DNA from: Prosapia bicincta
Lineage: Eukaryota > Arthropoda > Insecta > Hemiptera > Cercopidae
Reading direction: 5' to 3'
DNA: 64,000 nt
Assembly: GCA_036971475.1 (NCBI GenBank)
Contig: JBAIZL010000006.1
Coordinates: 139,013,231 to 139,077,230, forward strand
In this document: positions 12,490 through 24,550 of the stretch, one piece after another
Position numbering within the stretch: position 1 is the first letter of the stretch
How the letters are laid out: every line of letters begins with the position of its first letter
Notes under the pieces: generated by a model
What the model was told of the DNA's origin: nothing
Seen by the model: the letters and a program-made list of their open reading frames with translations, nothing else
Databases searched by the model: none
Program-made: the position numbers and the translations under genes

Positions 12490-13870
12490 AAAGTCAAGGT
12501 TGATGCAGTCTTTCCAATAATTCACATCCCAATAACATTCTGCTACATAGAAACAACAACCACATCACAAAACTGTACTGAGTTTTCTCCAAACGCCTCC
12601 TTCCGGCGGAAGTGCAAAGCCTAGAGATTCTGAAGAAAACAAAGACACTAACCGCTTTCGTCTATTTTGCCAAGTCCCTAGGACGTTTGAAGGAGCACAC
12701 AATGACATTTTGTTTCGCAAGTAGAACAAACGTTTTGACACCGAACCAAGGATCCGGTCGTCCTTGCTTTACCTATAGCCTTGGTCAATGAATCATTCCG
12801 CCTAGCCTAGGCTCCGCCCACAATAACCTCTGCTTCCAACTATTCACCTAAACACGTAGGACTATCATACTGGCAGACATAAATCACCTTATATAAGCGC
12901 TTTCTTCTCTTTCGTAATGTTTTAAGTAAATCATAAACGATTTATTCTTTAGATTTACTACTTTGGCGTTCAACGTTGTAATACTAACATTTGAAGGGGC
13001 GTATGGTTTAGCCGGCTTATCGTAAATTTCTAGTCTGACGATACTAAACGAATGTAAAGAAAATATAGATAAAATGAAATATTACAGGTGTTTGTGTCTT
13101 ATAAATAAATACTCCCCTTCTTCTTTCTCCCCCCCCTCTCTCTCTCTCTCTCTGTTTTACTCTCCTTCAACGGCACTTCCCTGCATGGATGGAACGAAAA
13201 ATGCGTACATGAGAAAACAATAGCAATTGACGAGGCTAAGTTGTAAATTTGATAAAGGAAAAAAACAGTACAAATCAGACTTCAGTTATCACCACAGGTT
13301 ATCAACCTAAAAACTCTTTGCTAATAACTTTGAAGGTTCTGGATTTTCCACTTTGCCAAAATGGGTCAAAAAAGGATTTTCCACTTTGCCAGTAGTCACT
13401 TTGTTTTTAACTGTCGAGGTGATAATCTTAATTTAATCGAAAGAGACTTATGAAAAGTGGCTGAAACTTCGACTCATATGCACACGAGACTGGAAGAAAG
13501 AGAAGAAAAACAAAGTATATTAAATGAGACGAAAAATTTTTTAAAAATCGACAAAATACCTAGAAACTGGAAACTAATGTCTTCTTTAAGATCTCTTTCC
13601 TAAATAAAAAAAAGATTAGATTGAACCCAAAAAATCAGATGGCCAAATCAAATAAATTGGTCAGTGGTAAAATAGATTAAAACGAAAAAATTCTGTAAAA
13701 CGAAACAAAATTTTTTTAATGTACAACAACAACAAAATTAGCCAGGCTACAAGCTGATTTTAAACACGCCAAAATGAAAGCGCAAGATATATCTATCATT
13801 TTGCCAATCCAAAGCCTGGGATAGTGTGAAGGAAATCAGGAATAATAGATAAAGTTTTAAAGGATCTCCA
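12490..13870. other. No gene recognised; possible worn LTR-like piece
   Basis: TATATAAG at 12890-12897 and TTTGGCGTTCAACG near 12962 resemble the promoter and primer-binding region of an LTR retroelement, but no second LTR or gag/pol remnant was seen. GGATTTTCCACTTTGCCA occurs twice at about 13335-13400. The remainder is unassigned. Confidence 0.2.
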
Positions 13871-13875
13871 GCTCC

Positions 13876-14035
13876 GAGAAACTATGCGATATCTATGTTT
13901 AGCTCAGATGTAAACTCATTTATATAGATCAATGATTTTAAAAGATCCGTGTTCGCCTAAAAGTTGTACTCATTTTTCGACTGTCAATGTTCTGACGTCA
14001 TAGTACCTTCGTCATCTGTCAAAACCTGAATATGG
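13876..14035 (+). repeat. Direct repeat, copy 1 (partner 15370-15530)
   Basis: CATCTATGTTTAGCTCAG-like through AAAAGATCCGTGT and TGTTCTGACGTCATAG to GTCAAAACCTGA recurs in the same orientation at 15370-15530, about 1.5 kb away, with the hAT element between. Nature unknown. Confidence 0.55.
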
Positions 14036-14082
14036 AGGTGACTTCTACTACTGAGAGGAAACCGATGGCGAATTACCTAGAC

Positions 14083-14971
14083 CAGGCATCCTCACTACGC
14101 GGCCCGCGGACCGCATGCGGCCCTCGGGACGATTATTTGCGGCCCTTAGACGGTTAGGATTGAAGTCAAAATATTTTATAACTTAAATAAATATTATATT
14201 TATTTACTGAGTGTTTTGAAAATCTGTCGTTGTTTTACTAAACTTAATTAATTACTCAAACTACTGAAGTTAAAAACTGCGATTTACTAAAACTGTTGAA
14301 AGACCTGAAGGAAGAAATGTCTCAGAGGTTTAGTGACGTCAGGAAGTATCAGGAACCATTTGGCTTGGTAGAAAATCCATGGGCAATGAAACCAGCTAAT
14401 GTAGCTCATCTTTCTGCTTTTGGATTTGAAGCTAGGGATTTGAAAAATGAATTAATCTATCTTCACAACGATACGGAACTCAAAAGTATTTTTGAAGAAA
14501 AGATGAAGAATAAAGCTCACTATGAGTTTTGGAGGGTTGTTGAAAAGGACAAATTTTCTAACTTACTTGAATGTGCTCAGAAAATATTGCGTGTTTTTTC
14601 ATCTACTTATGTCTGTGAATCTACATTCAGTAAGCTGAAGTTTGTAAAAAACAAGTACAGATCTAGGCTAATAAGTGAGAATGTTGAGAACATTTTAAGA
14701 ATTTCAGTTTCTTCCCAACCTGCCAACATAGATGCCATATTAGAGGACTGTGAAAGATTTCGCCCATCAACTTCAAAGAATGAACTAAGTAGAAAAAAAA
14801 ACATTTTCAAACTTTTTTATGCGCAAAACAGTTTATTTATGTTGGTAATGTAATAAACGTATGTTATAATCATATTGTTTGTCAGTTATTTAGTGCCTCT
14901 TGTACTTGCGGCCCTCAGGAAAATTGTATGCAAACTTTTGGCTCTCAAAGTATTCCTAGTGAGGACCCCTG
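14083..14971 (+). mobile_element. hAT element with TIRs and 8-bp TSD
   Basis: Left end CAGGCATCCTCACTA; right end, read inward, CAGGGGTCCTCACTA. The flanks are ACCTAGAC (14075-14082) and ATCTAGAC (14972-14979), 7 of 8 identical, the 8-bp duplication typical of hAT elements. Subterminal GCGGCCC phrases lie on both sides. At 889 bp it is much shorter than a full hAT and keeps only the transposase C-terminus. Confidence 0.85.
14255..14853 (+). pseudogene. hAT transposase C-terminal remnant
   Basis: The open frame (start at 14296 is not an ATG; the first ATG is at 14317) encodes about 185 residues ending in TAA. ELIYLHNDTELKSIFEE, then FWRVVEKDKFSNLLECAQKI, then STYVCESTFSKLKFVKNKYR and the RLISENVENILRIS block form the hAT C-terminal dimerisation region, as in GTF2IRD2/ZBED5-like transposases. 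The BED finger and the N-terminal two-thirds are missing. The frame is intact for 550 bases, suggesting recent loss or possible co-expression, but with the element ends in place a dead internal-deletion copy is simplest. Confidence 0.8.
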
Positions 14972-15369
14972 ATCTAGACTATGCACAGCGAAAGCATAGA
15001 GAAAACGCAAAGGGCTAAGTGTAGCGGTTATGTACAGATCGATAAAAAAAACTAGTGACGGAACAGTGTTGTAAGTGACGGATCATCAGTGTGAACCGCC
15101 TAAAGAAGCATCGTTATGTGTCAGAAAACAAATTTGTAAGACATCGAAAAGAGCAAGAGAAGAGGCTACGCCCATATCCCCGATTTTTACCAAGGAAATT
15201 AGGCGATATTTACAACAGAAGAAATGACTTTGTCACAGAAATTCCATCAATTTCGTATATTAAAAGAAAACTGGAAATCAATAGAAGTGACGCTCGAGGA
15301 AACCCAAGAGGCTCTAAAATCACGTGTCAATATGATTCTTGACGAGGAGTGTTTGAAACAGCCCCGAAG

Positions 15370-15530
15370 AAATAAGCGACATCTATGTTTAGCTCAGAGG
15401 TAAGCTCATTTATGTAGCTTAATGTTTTTAAAAGATCCGTGTACGGCTAAGAGTCGTAAGCATTTTTCGCCTGTCACAATGTTCTGACGTCATAGCTTAC
15501 ACTCACTCACCAAGTCAAAACCTGATCTCG
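15370..15530 (+). repeat. Direct repeat, copy 2 (partner 13876-14035)
   Basis: Second copy of the repeat with AAAAGATCCGTGT and GTTCTGACGTCATAGC. It may mark the two ends of an older element into which the hAT was inserted. Confidence 0.5.
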
Positions 15531-15539
15531 TACGCATGT

Positions 15540-17865
15540 TTCGCAAGATTCCTGGTGTACGTATCTTTCGTGTATTCCATGAGTTTACCGCATCACAGAC
15601 TAGGCTATGATTGTGCGTCGCCTTAAAATAAAACAAAATATAAAAATATCTTAAAATCCACAGGAAATATGTTTCCATCTGTTACCGCCTTAGACTAGAG
15701 CCTGTAGTATGTAGAACTTGTTGGACTGCCTAAACTCTCTGTAGGTATAAATGCATCCGAAGTACTGTTCAAAGAGATTTTTAGTTTTGCTGTTTTAAAG
15801 TTAATGTTTTTACCAAGGCCTGTACAGTTTTTATATAGACAGCTCGGGTGCCAAGTAAGTTGGAACAAACAATAGAGACGCTGTTTCCAGGTTAAAATAT
15901 CAGTCTTCTGTGATAACTCTGGGCGTTTTGAAGTGATTCTAGCCATTCTAGCAATTCCGTTATGCAATAACCAACTAAATGGTCCAGTTTATGTATCATA
16001 ACGGGAATAAAGTGAAAAGTTCCGACTGCAGATATGAACGCTAGTACATAACAACCGCAGTGGCCTAATTAATAAACCGCTGTTAACGAGTCCCGTAGAT
16101 TTGTTCGTTTTATTACATCATGCATAAGTGGCCAGTAAAACCCACATAACCTACAATTACTGAAATGTAATCAGGAGGAAATGGAATAATATGAAGTCTA
16201 GTCAGATAATTCATGACGGCTAATTAGTCTATTATTAGACCAACTGCAGCTATAAACAGCACAAATGCCGTGTACACCAAAATAAACAGTACTGAAACAG
16301 TTGTAAGATTTTTAATTCATTTGATTTTATTTACATAGTTTTACAAACACGTACAAGTAAAAAGTACCTAAATAGGTTAGGCTTGGATATAAACAAGTTA
16401 CGTATGGCCTCCGTTCAGTTTGAGGCAACTCTACAGTTCTTGAAAGTTTTGTATCATTCTGGTGAACAGGGGTTGCTTCATGCTCGTTATACACATTGCT
16501 ATTTTTCCTGTAGTGGAGCGACAACGGTTGGTGAGTAATCTTCTCCTTCATCTCTTGACGTAGGCGTCAGGTGATGTAAGATCAGGGGAGTGTGCTGGGT
16601 AAGGAAAGTATGTTCTAAGGGAGATGAAGCAATTGGCAAAAGTTTCTTGAAGGAACCATTGTGAACGAAAAGGCAGGTTTCGGGCCCAAGAAAATCTCCA
16701 CGTTGGGCGACAATTGTTATATAACGAACCTTCACTTAATGCTTCTCTACATGATAATTTTTACTCTTAGGAATTTAAATTAATAATCCAGCTACTTGCT
16801 TTTATAATTACAGATTTATTTTATCCTGAGATCAATATTGCATTTACAGGTAGGATCAAGACGCTTATTTTACTATTGATTTTTTTAATAATTCTAAATT
16901 TACTTTCTTTAGCTATTTAAGGACGTGTAATGGTTACTGCACTTGGTTTGATAAATTTTATATTTCAATTAACTATGACTTTTTAATTAATTTATAAAAG
17001 TTTAAAAGATTCTTAATGTTTGTTGCTTTAAAGAGTTGGCTTTAAGTTAAAATAAATGTATTGTTTATTACTTACGTGGTTCCTTGTTTTACTTCACTTG
17101 ACACAAATTCACTTAGTAATACTTTCCTATCAATTTCACTTTTCTAAATTTCTCGAAATGCTTCTATTCCTTAACTGACTTTATTAATCACTCCCTTATT
17201 TTAATCTCACTTGTTACTCTTTAATCTCCCTCTTTATACTTCACTTTCTATTTAATAATCTCCCTGGTTACCCTTTAATCTCCCTCTTTTAATCTCCCTT
17301 ACTTTAAATTTCCACGTTCCTTGTTTGAATTTGATATTTCTTACTAAAAATGAACATTACTTCTCCCTCGAGTCCTGCATTATGACTCCTCGAGTCCTAC
17401 CACTTGACCCTTTCGAGTACTGAAAATTGACTGTCCTTCCTGAACATCCTCTTGGATCGTATCCGTTTGTGTTTCATCCTCTATTCAAATTTGATTGGCT
17501 CCCTTATGGCGCTCAAACTCTGGCCAGCCTATGAAATTTTAACACTTCCCTCACACCTTCCCTTGGGCTTCGTGGGAATTTGTTGAACTTTCCCACAGGT
17601 GCATGTGTTTTTCTGTATTCTCAGGGATTTTTAGTCATAAATCTCCCTGGTCCGTGGATGTCTAGGTAAAGCTTCTCTCCCATGAACGAGGCACATCTTG
17701 GTTTACTTACAATGAACCCCTTTCGAATTATTTTTATTTATGATATGCAGGTGTGTGCAGTAACTTATTTCGGCCGATAGATGTGACAATAGACTAGCGC
17801 TAGCTAGGGATATTTCACAAGTTCAAATAATTTTACCAACAGCCTTCTTAACCAAATGAATTTCG

Positions 17866-17866
<1 letters not shown>
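15540..17866. other. No gene recognised
   Basis: The frame pair at 16327-16735 (minus) has no recognised motif. At about 17190-17310 a TTTAATCTCCCT phrase repeats as a degenerate short tandem. The rest is unassigned AT-rich DNA. Confidence 0.3.

Positions 17867-17922
<56 letters not shown>
17867..17922. repeat. (TA)n microsatellite bordering foldback B1
   Basis: About 27 TA units directly left of the foldback element. Confidence 0.95.
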
Positions 17923-17926
<4 letters not shown>

Positions 17927-18431
17927 CGTTTTCTCGTTTAATAATTTAAAACAACATGGGTTATTCAAATACAAGAATATTTATTAATTTATATCCAAAG
18001 CTTTTCGTTGGTAAACAGTACCAACATCATCAGGAATGAAAATTACAATAAACTGTAATTTACAATATTGTAATTTTCATTCCTAATGATTTTAGCACTG
18101 TTTGCCAACGAAAAGCTTTGGATATAAATTAATAAATATTCTTGTATTTGAATAACCTATGTTGTTTTAATATATATATATATATATATAATACGTTTTC
18201 TCGTTTAATAATTTAAAACAACATGGGTTATTCAAATACAAGAATATTTATTAATTTATATCCAAAGCTTTTCGTTGGTAAACAGTACCAACATCATCAG
18301 GAATGAAAATTACAATAAACTGTAATTTACAATATTGTAATTTTCATTCCTAATGATTTTAGCACTGTTTGCCAACGAAAAGCTTTGGATATAAATTAAT
18401 AAATATTCTTGTATTTGAATAACCTATGTTG

Positions 18432-18454
<23 letters not shown>
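17921..18454. mobile_element. Foldback element B, two direct copies, period 267 bp
   Basis: Each unit begins ATACGTTTTCTCGT and consists of inverted arms (first unit about 17949-18168) holding AAAGCTTTTCGTTGG and its complement, followed by (TA)n. The second unit starts 267 bases later and looks almost identical over its length. The left arm has CTGATGA-T-GTTGGT-ACCAAC-GAAA on the minus strand; the right arm has a degenerate CTAATGA version. No ORF. I infer Penelope-type origin from the motif and shared ends. Confidence 0.7.
18003..18033 (-). other. CTGANGA-hairpin-GAAA motif (B1)
   Basis: Minus strand CTGATGA, T, GTTGGT, loop ACTGTTT, ACCAAC, GAAA; six perfect pairs. Repeated 267 bases later at 18270-18300. 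Confidence 0.6.

Positions 18455-18491
<37 letters not shown>
18437..18491. repeat. (TA)n microsatellite right of foldback B2
   Basis: About 27 TA units. Confidence 0.95.
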
Positions 18492-18493
<2 letters not shown>

Positions 18494-19386
18494 GTATGTA
18501 TACTGCATACTTTTACTTCAATATTAAATTAAACAAATAATTTTTATAGGCATAGTTTGGTTTTAAAATCAAGCACGTTATTTAAAAGTAATACAGTATT
18601 TCAAATGCGAAAGTTTTGTTTTCTCTAATGTATAAATCTTGAAAAGTCTGTAGAAAGATTAGAAATAAACGTTTGTATTAGTGTTGTTATACAAGTGTTA
18701 GCGCTTGTCAAGTCTATTACGTCGGCTTTTTAAACCCGATTAATGCCCTTCGTTAGCGAGGCTACTAAGAGTCTTATTTGTAACATCTTTCTTCGGCGAA
18801 TCACCTGTTATTTCCCACACAGCCCGGTTACCCCCATCGTCCAACTAGAGGGAAAATAACAATGTGTATAACGAGCATGGTTCACCAAAATGATGCAGCA
18901 TCTTCAACAACGGCACGAGTGTTTAAATACAATAAAATCTTACAACTATTTCAAGAGGCCCACCCTGTTTATTTTGGCGCATGCGGTATATGAGCATTTC
19001 AAATCTATTTTCCCCAAGTGAAAATATGGTTGAATAGTAATAGTGAATTCACTATAGGTAAATCAGTATTTAGGAAACACACGTAGAGGTAGCCTTCATC
19101 AATACAAGCCCAACCAGATGATGACGTCGTGGTCGACGAGACTAGCCTGGTTAGTAAACTGATGTTTAGTGCCACATATTTACTTTTTTTATACAAACTT
19201 AGCCTTATAAATTTGCTTTTTGAGATTATTTCTAGGCTAGTTGGAAGGGAATGCTTCTAGAAGTGAATCTACATGAACAAAGACTAAAAACAAGTTTTGG
19301 TGACACATGGAACACATTTTCTCACGTTGCAACAAAAGGCTTACGTTCCCCTGCCCTTCTGCTACACGAATCCACTCGTAATCGCT
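18492..19386. other. No gene recognised
   Basis: Unassigned; the frames at 19005-19422 are short and without domains. Confidence 0.3.
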
Positions 19387-19938
19387 ACCAAGGTCAGCTT
19401 CACCTCGTTCCGTTTGACCCATAACTTAGGTTCCTACCAGAGTCAGGCTTCACCTCGTTCCGTTTGACCCATAACTTAGGTTCCTACCAGGGCCAGGCTT
19501 CACCTCGTTCCGTTTGACCCATAACTTAGGTTCCTACCAGAGTCAGGCTTCACCTCGTTCCGTTTGACCTATAACTTAGGTTCATACCAGAGTCAGGCTT
19601 CACATCGTTCCGTTTGACCCGTAACTTAGGTTCCTACCAGGTCCAGGCTTCACCTCGTTCCGTTTGACCTATAACTTACGTTCCTACCAGAGTCAGGCTT
19701 CACATCGCTCAGTTTAACCCATAACTTAGGTCCCTACCAGGTTCAGGCTTCACCTCGTTCCGTTTGACCTATAACTTAGGTTCCTACCAAGGTCAGGATT
19801 CATCTCGTTCCGTTTGACCTATAACTTAGGTTCCTACCAAGGTCAGGCTTCATCTCGTTCCGTTTGACCTATAACTTAGGTTCCTACCAAGGTCAGGCTT
19901 CATCTCACTTCGTTTGACCCATAACGTCGGTTCATACT
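19387..19938. repeat. 50-bp minisatellite, about 11 copies
   Basis: The unit runs through GGCTTCACCTCGTTCCG, TTTGACCCATAACTTAGG and TTCCTACCAG with a strict 50-base period and a few substitutions per copy. Copies toward the right share CATCTCG and CCAAGG variants, so they are not all equally related. Confidence 0.95.
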
Positions 19939-20704
19939 GTAGGATTTTTTATCTGTAACAGCCCCTTCCACGACGTGGGAAGTGGACAGAAGGAAGAAAA
20001 GAAAGTTTTATTAGGAGACCATCAGGATACAACGAGTAGGAATGGGTAGAAGTTCTAGGTTATTGGGATCAAGCCATTGTTTTTAATTCTTGAACTGGAT
20101 CCAAATGGGACATGACATGTATATGAACATCTCTAAAGAACTTAAAAACTCTTTGTGTTTCAAGTAAAGATTTTTATAAATCCTGATTTCTCAACGTTAT
20201 TTCATCTAGAACACCCTTTAATAAATTTCTTAATTTGACCCTAAATCTGGTCAGCCGATATTTTATTACCTCAAAACCCGTAAAACACTGGCCAGGCCAT
20301 ATTTTATGTTTTCCTAACATTGCCATTTTTACGTAAACATACAATACGTTTTCTTTTCTTACATCCAACGAAACATACACCAATTAAACGCTAAAATTGA
20401 AAAACCCGTTTGTATGTATGATACATACTTTGGGACTTTGACTCCCTACAAAATGCCCTTCAAATATTGATGTCCACTGAGGAACATTAGGTTTGTTGAT
20501 TACATCAGCTGAAAGACGTTTTCATATTAATTCAGTTTTATTTATTTTAGTATAAATAATTTTAATAAAAACCTTATGTTTTATGAGTCTGGAATACATT
20601 CTATACTAAGGGAGAGTACAAACAGCATTGGAATATTTCGTAAATTAATTTTTAGAACACATTTATAAAACTGATTCCGTATTATCAATGTTTTACGAAT
20701 AGAC
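19939..20704. other. No gene recognised
   Basis: Unassigned AT-rich DNA. Confidence 0.3.
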
Positions 20705-21137
<433 letters not shown>

Positions 21138-21224
21138 ACATTGAATACACAATAATTTTCCTTCATTACGCGTTACAATATTTTTTGAAAATTTTAAGGA
21201 AAAGCGCTATTTTATACGATTTTA

Positions 21225-21700
21225 TTAAATTCCTTCTATTAAATCACACTCTCCTGATATAAATCTTGTACAAATTTTCAATCGTTAATAAAATACGTTT
21301 CTATTCATCAAATCAAGTTCAAATACATTTTTCTAACCTGTAGTGGATGACAATTGATGTTAATAAAGTTTTTTCAAATATTTATTCAATAGTTAAATTA
21401 TAAAAATTTTTTGTCTATTCATATTCGAACTGCGAATATTCGTGTTCGGAGTCTAACGGGCTTTGGCACTGCGTCAACATTAAAATACATAGATATCTGT
21501 TTCTCAAAGATGTACATGAGTTGTACAAACATAAACTGTTATCATGGTTATCACACAATATCATAAATAGTACTCTAAGGTTAAAAGTGAATGTAAAGGA
21601 TAAAATATAAAGTCACAAATTGGAAATAAGCAAACAATGATGAAAATTTTTTTTACCTCAGTAGGAATTTACTTTATTTTTTTATATTACTTTTTATTAT
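21225..21700 (+). repeat. Family R, variant subfamily
   Basis: Left end TTCCTTCTATTAAATCACAC, alternative middle with GGGCTTTGGCACTGCG (as at 4475-5215), right end TCAGTAGGAATTTACTT and TATATTACTT. Confidence 0.6.
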
Positions 21701-21867
21701 TAGAAAGCCTATCATTTTTTTACGTAAAGAACTAACTTATGCACCTCATAAAAATCTTATATTGCTGTAAAAAAAACTATTTACCACAAATTTACTAACG
21801 TACTTGAAAAATTTAAAAGTTTCTAAACTCCAATAGTAAAGAATTTACCAATATCAAAGATATTTGA

Positions 21868-21924
<57 letters not shown>

Positions 21925-21983
21925 ATAAATTTAAAATATTTCAAAAACAAAAATACTTTTAAAGAATATATTTATTCAAAGCT

Positions 21984-22015
21984 TTTCGCCGATAAAATAG
22001 TACCAGCATCTTCAG
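21984..22015 (-). other. CTGANGA-hairpin-GAAA motif (C, left arm)
   Basis: Minus strand CTGAAGA, T, GCTGGT, loop, ATCGGC, GAAA; six pairs including G-U. Confidence 0.6.
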
Positions 22016-22211
22016 GAAAATAATTATCTAATAAAATATTTTTACAAAATTAAATCATATGTGCTACAAACGACCATATGTTTATAAGTATTGTACTTTA
22101 TGTAATTTTTTCTATAACATCAATGACCTTATAAATAGTTTGGTGCCTTGATCTCGTTTGTAGCACATATGATTTAATTTTGTAAAAATGTTTTATTAGA
22201 TAATTATTTTC

Positions 22212-22243
22212 CTGAAGATGCTGGTACTATTTTATCGGCGAAA
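22212..22243 (+). other. CTGANGA-hairpin-GAAA motif (C, right arm)
   Basis: Same motif on the plus strand. Confidence 0.6.
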
Positions 22244-22336
22244 AGCTTTGAATAAATATATTCATTAAAAGTATTCTTGTTTTTGAAATATTTTTAATTT
22301 ATTAAATATATTACAAGAAAACATATCACCATTATT

Positions 22337-22385
<49 letters not shown>

Positions 22386-22388
<3 letters not shown>

Positions 22389-23085
22389 TATACCATCATA
22401 TTTTCTATACTTTACTGAAACGGAATATATAGGCATATAGATACTTAACGTATAAACTGAACACGCTTTCGTCCATTTAACGTAACTAGTACAAGAAGTG
22501 AACTAACACTTTGCCAGCGTAGAGGTTAGATCCGTGTCAGATACAGGCTTAACGAAAACCATAGCTCGTTTAAGTTATACAATTAACGGATTCCGCTCAA
22601 GTAATGCGTCCTTTACAAGTAAACAAACAATGCGTTTATTTCACCTAGCGACCTCGATACCAGACGCTGGAGTACAATCACTGGCAAAATGCAAATTTAT
22701 TCTACTCTCCATGCGGCAATACTTTGTTTGCTTCAGCGAAAACACATTGCGTTATTCTAAACACAAGCACAGAATTACGACAATTTAACGCTATTTAATC
22801 CACAAGATGCCGCCGCCGTCGCGGTGCGTCGGTAGCCTACAGCACACAACCAATATCCTGACCGCTTTAACATCAGTGCCTTGCCAATTGAAAAGTATAA
22901 AACAATCTTAATGCCGATATGGAATCACTGATATTTTACATACAGTAGGCAGTCTCACTCTCTTGTTGTAATTTCTAGGTTAGGATGCTTTTAAGGAAAC
23001 TTAAAACTACAAATTTCTTTACGAATGGTATGTGATCAGATACCACGTTTCAACCACACAACCAAATGATCCTCTTCAGACATAA
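22386..23085. other. No gene recognised
   Basis: An 84-codon frame at 22534-22788 has no recognisable domain. A CpG-rich patch lies at 22805-22835. Confidence 0.3.
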
Positions 23086-23089
23086 CAAG

Positions 23090-23435
23090 TAATATAAACA
23101 CACAAAAATTAAAAGTAAATTCCTGCCAAGGCCAACAAAAAATATTTTTTACAATTACATTTTGTTAAGTAATTACAATTATTATAAATAAAGTAACCTA
23201 ATTTATGCGTTAATACAGCTGTTCTACTACATAACACATAACATAAAATCAGCTGTTTTATGAAATCATAAGTTATCAGTTATTTTAAGCCAAATGGGAC
23301 GAAATAACTATAGTTCGTACCTTACCTCTTTTGTGAAACGTTTTTCTCTTATACAAAATTCAAACTAATTCATTAAATTAAATTTATATATGTATACAAA
23401 GGGCGAGTGTAAACTAATAGTAGGAATTGAAATAG
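23090..23435 (-). repeat. Family R, partial
   Basis: From AAGTAATATAAACACACAAA (complement of right end) through AATCAGCTGTTTTATG to GTGTAAACTAATAGTAGGAA (complement of left end); the middle is shortened. Confidence 0.6.
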
Positions 23436-23652
23436 GTGTATAATGGCTATAAATAGAATATTACCAATAGTAAATAGACTTGAAAATGTGTGTTCGCTTA
23501 ATACGTGTAGTGGTTGATCTGTTTTAATATAACTAAATTTAAAATACTTAACTAAGTGAATACGTAATTGCTTACTTGCTGACGCGTTTCAAAACGATCG
23601 TTCTTTTTACGAAGCTAACCCTCTACTCACTTTGTTTTAATATATTTGTATG

Positions 23653-24300
23653 TGTAGTGGTTAAATTTACCTAGAAGTTCATGTACAAGTAATTATGTTT
23701 GCATTATAATTGTAATATTAGCTCTAAGGTAAATCTCTATTTCATAAGTTATCAATTGTGAATGTATAATTTTATTCATAAGAGTTTTCATATTAAGAGT
23801 TTATATATTGTAATTTTGTTTGTAGTGATTAAATTTACCTAGAAGTTCATGTACAAGTAATTATGTTTGCATTATAATTGTAATATTAGCTCTAAGGTAA
23901 ATCTCTATTTCATAAGTTATCAATTGTGAATGTATAATTTTATCATAAGAGTTTTCATATTAAGAGTTTATATATTGTAATTTTGTTTAATAAATACCCC
24001 AGAAGAAGGCAATGTTTAGATGCCGAAACGTTGGTCAATAATTTTCATTGTAATTTGTCTGTGATTTGATTCATGTCAGTCAGTCAGACAAGTTTCGAGG
24101 CCCCCGCGATTTTGCAGCGTCTGTCACGCGACACTGGCTGTGGGTAGAAATATGGTATCAGGCTTTTTGGTTAAGGGCTGGATCTCAGGAGGGGTTCTCC
24201 ATTTAGGACCTTTTATTGGGTGGGACGGTATATGGATTTTCTGGGGGACAGAGTTAATTTTTAACATTGGAGATTGAGATTTTTTAGTGACAAATTGTCT
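23653..24300 (+). mobile_element. Penelope-type (family E) piece with tandem 168-bp repeat
   Basis: Two direct copies of a 168-base unit (23653-23820, 23821-23988; one base shorter in the second), nearly identical, are followed by the motif at 24000-24029 and a segment to 24300. That segment is related to 46200-46440 (GTCTGTCACGCGACACTGGC versus CATCTGTCACGTGGCAATGG). Tandem terminal repeats are usual for Penelope-like elements. No coding part is present. Confidence 0.5.
24000..24029 (+). other. Hairpin-GAAAC motif (E)
   Basis: CAGAAGA, A, GGCA, loop, TGCC, GAAACG. A minus-strand relative is at 40923-40952. Confidence 0.5.
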
Positions 24301-24550
24301 TTTTACATGCAATACATTTGTGTAATACGTATCTTATGACACAATAATGTGTAAGTATAAAAGAACTTAAGCTAATGAGTTGGAGGTAAGTATGAAGCGA
24401 AGTCTGCCTACAAATCATTGTTCAAAACAGACATTAAAATGTTTACTTTCTGGTTCTATTCATTTAAGGTAAGCTTATATTCGGCTCCCTTCCTCCAATA
24501 TGACATATTTTTGCAATGTCAGCGTCTGGGAACGTGTTTGCACTATTAAT

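Larger units (their letters stand above)
21871..22385. mobile_element. Foldback element C inside (TA)n
   Basis: Inverted arms (about 21935-22080 and 22150-22300) separated by a short unique loop, with (TA)n on both sides (21871-21920 and 22341-22385). Both arms hold a CTGAAGA-hairpin-GAAA motif next to AAAGCTTTG. The right end reads ACAAGAAAACATAT, the complement of the ATATGTTTTCTTGT terminus at 9740. No ORF. Confidence 0.65.

Noticed and set aside
15091..15342. 83-codon basic frame
   Set aside because: No recognisable domain; it ends just before the second direct-repeat copy and is probably chance.
16327..16735. Minus-strand frame pair (74 and 78 codons)
   Set aside because: Not recognised as any transposase or host protein; left as unassigned.
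19387..19938. CRISPR or protein-coding repeat
   Set aside because: Continuous 50-bp tandem repeat without spacers; 50 is not a multiple of 3 and no frame stays open.
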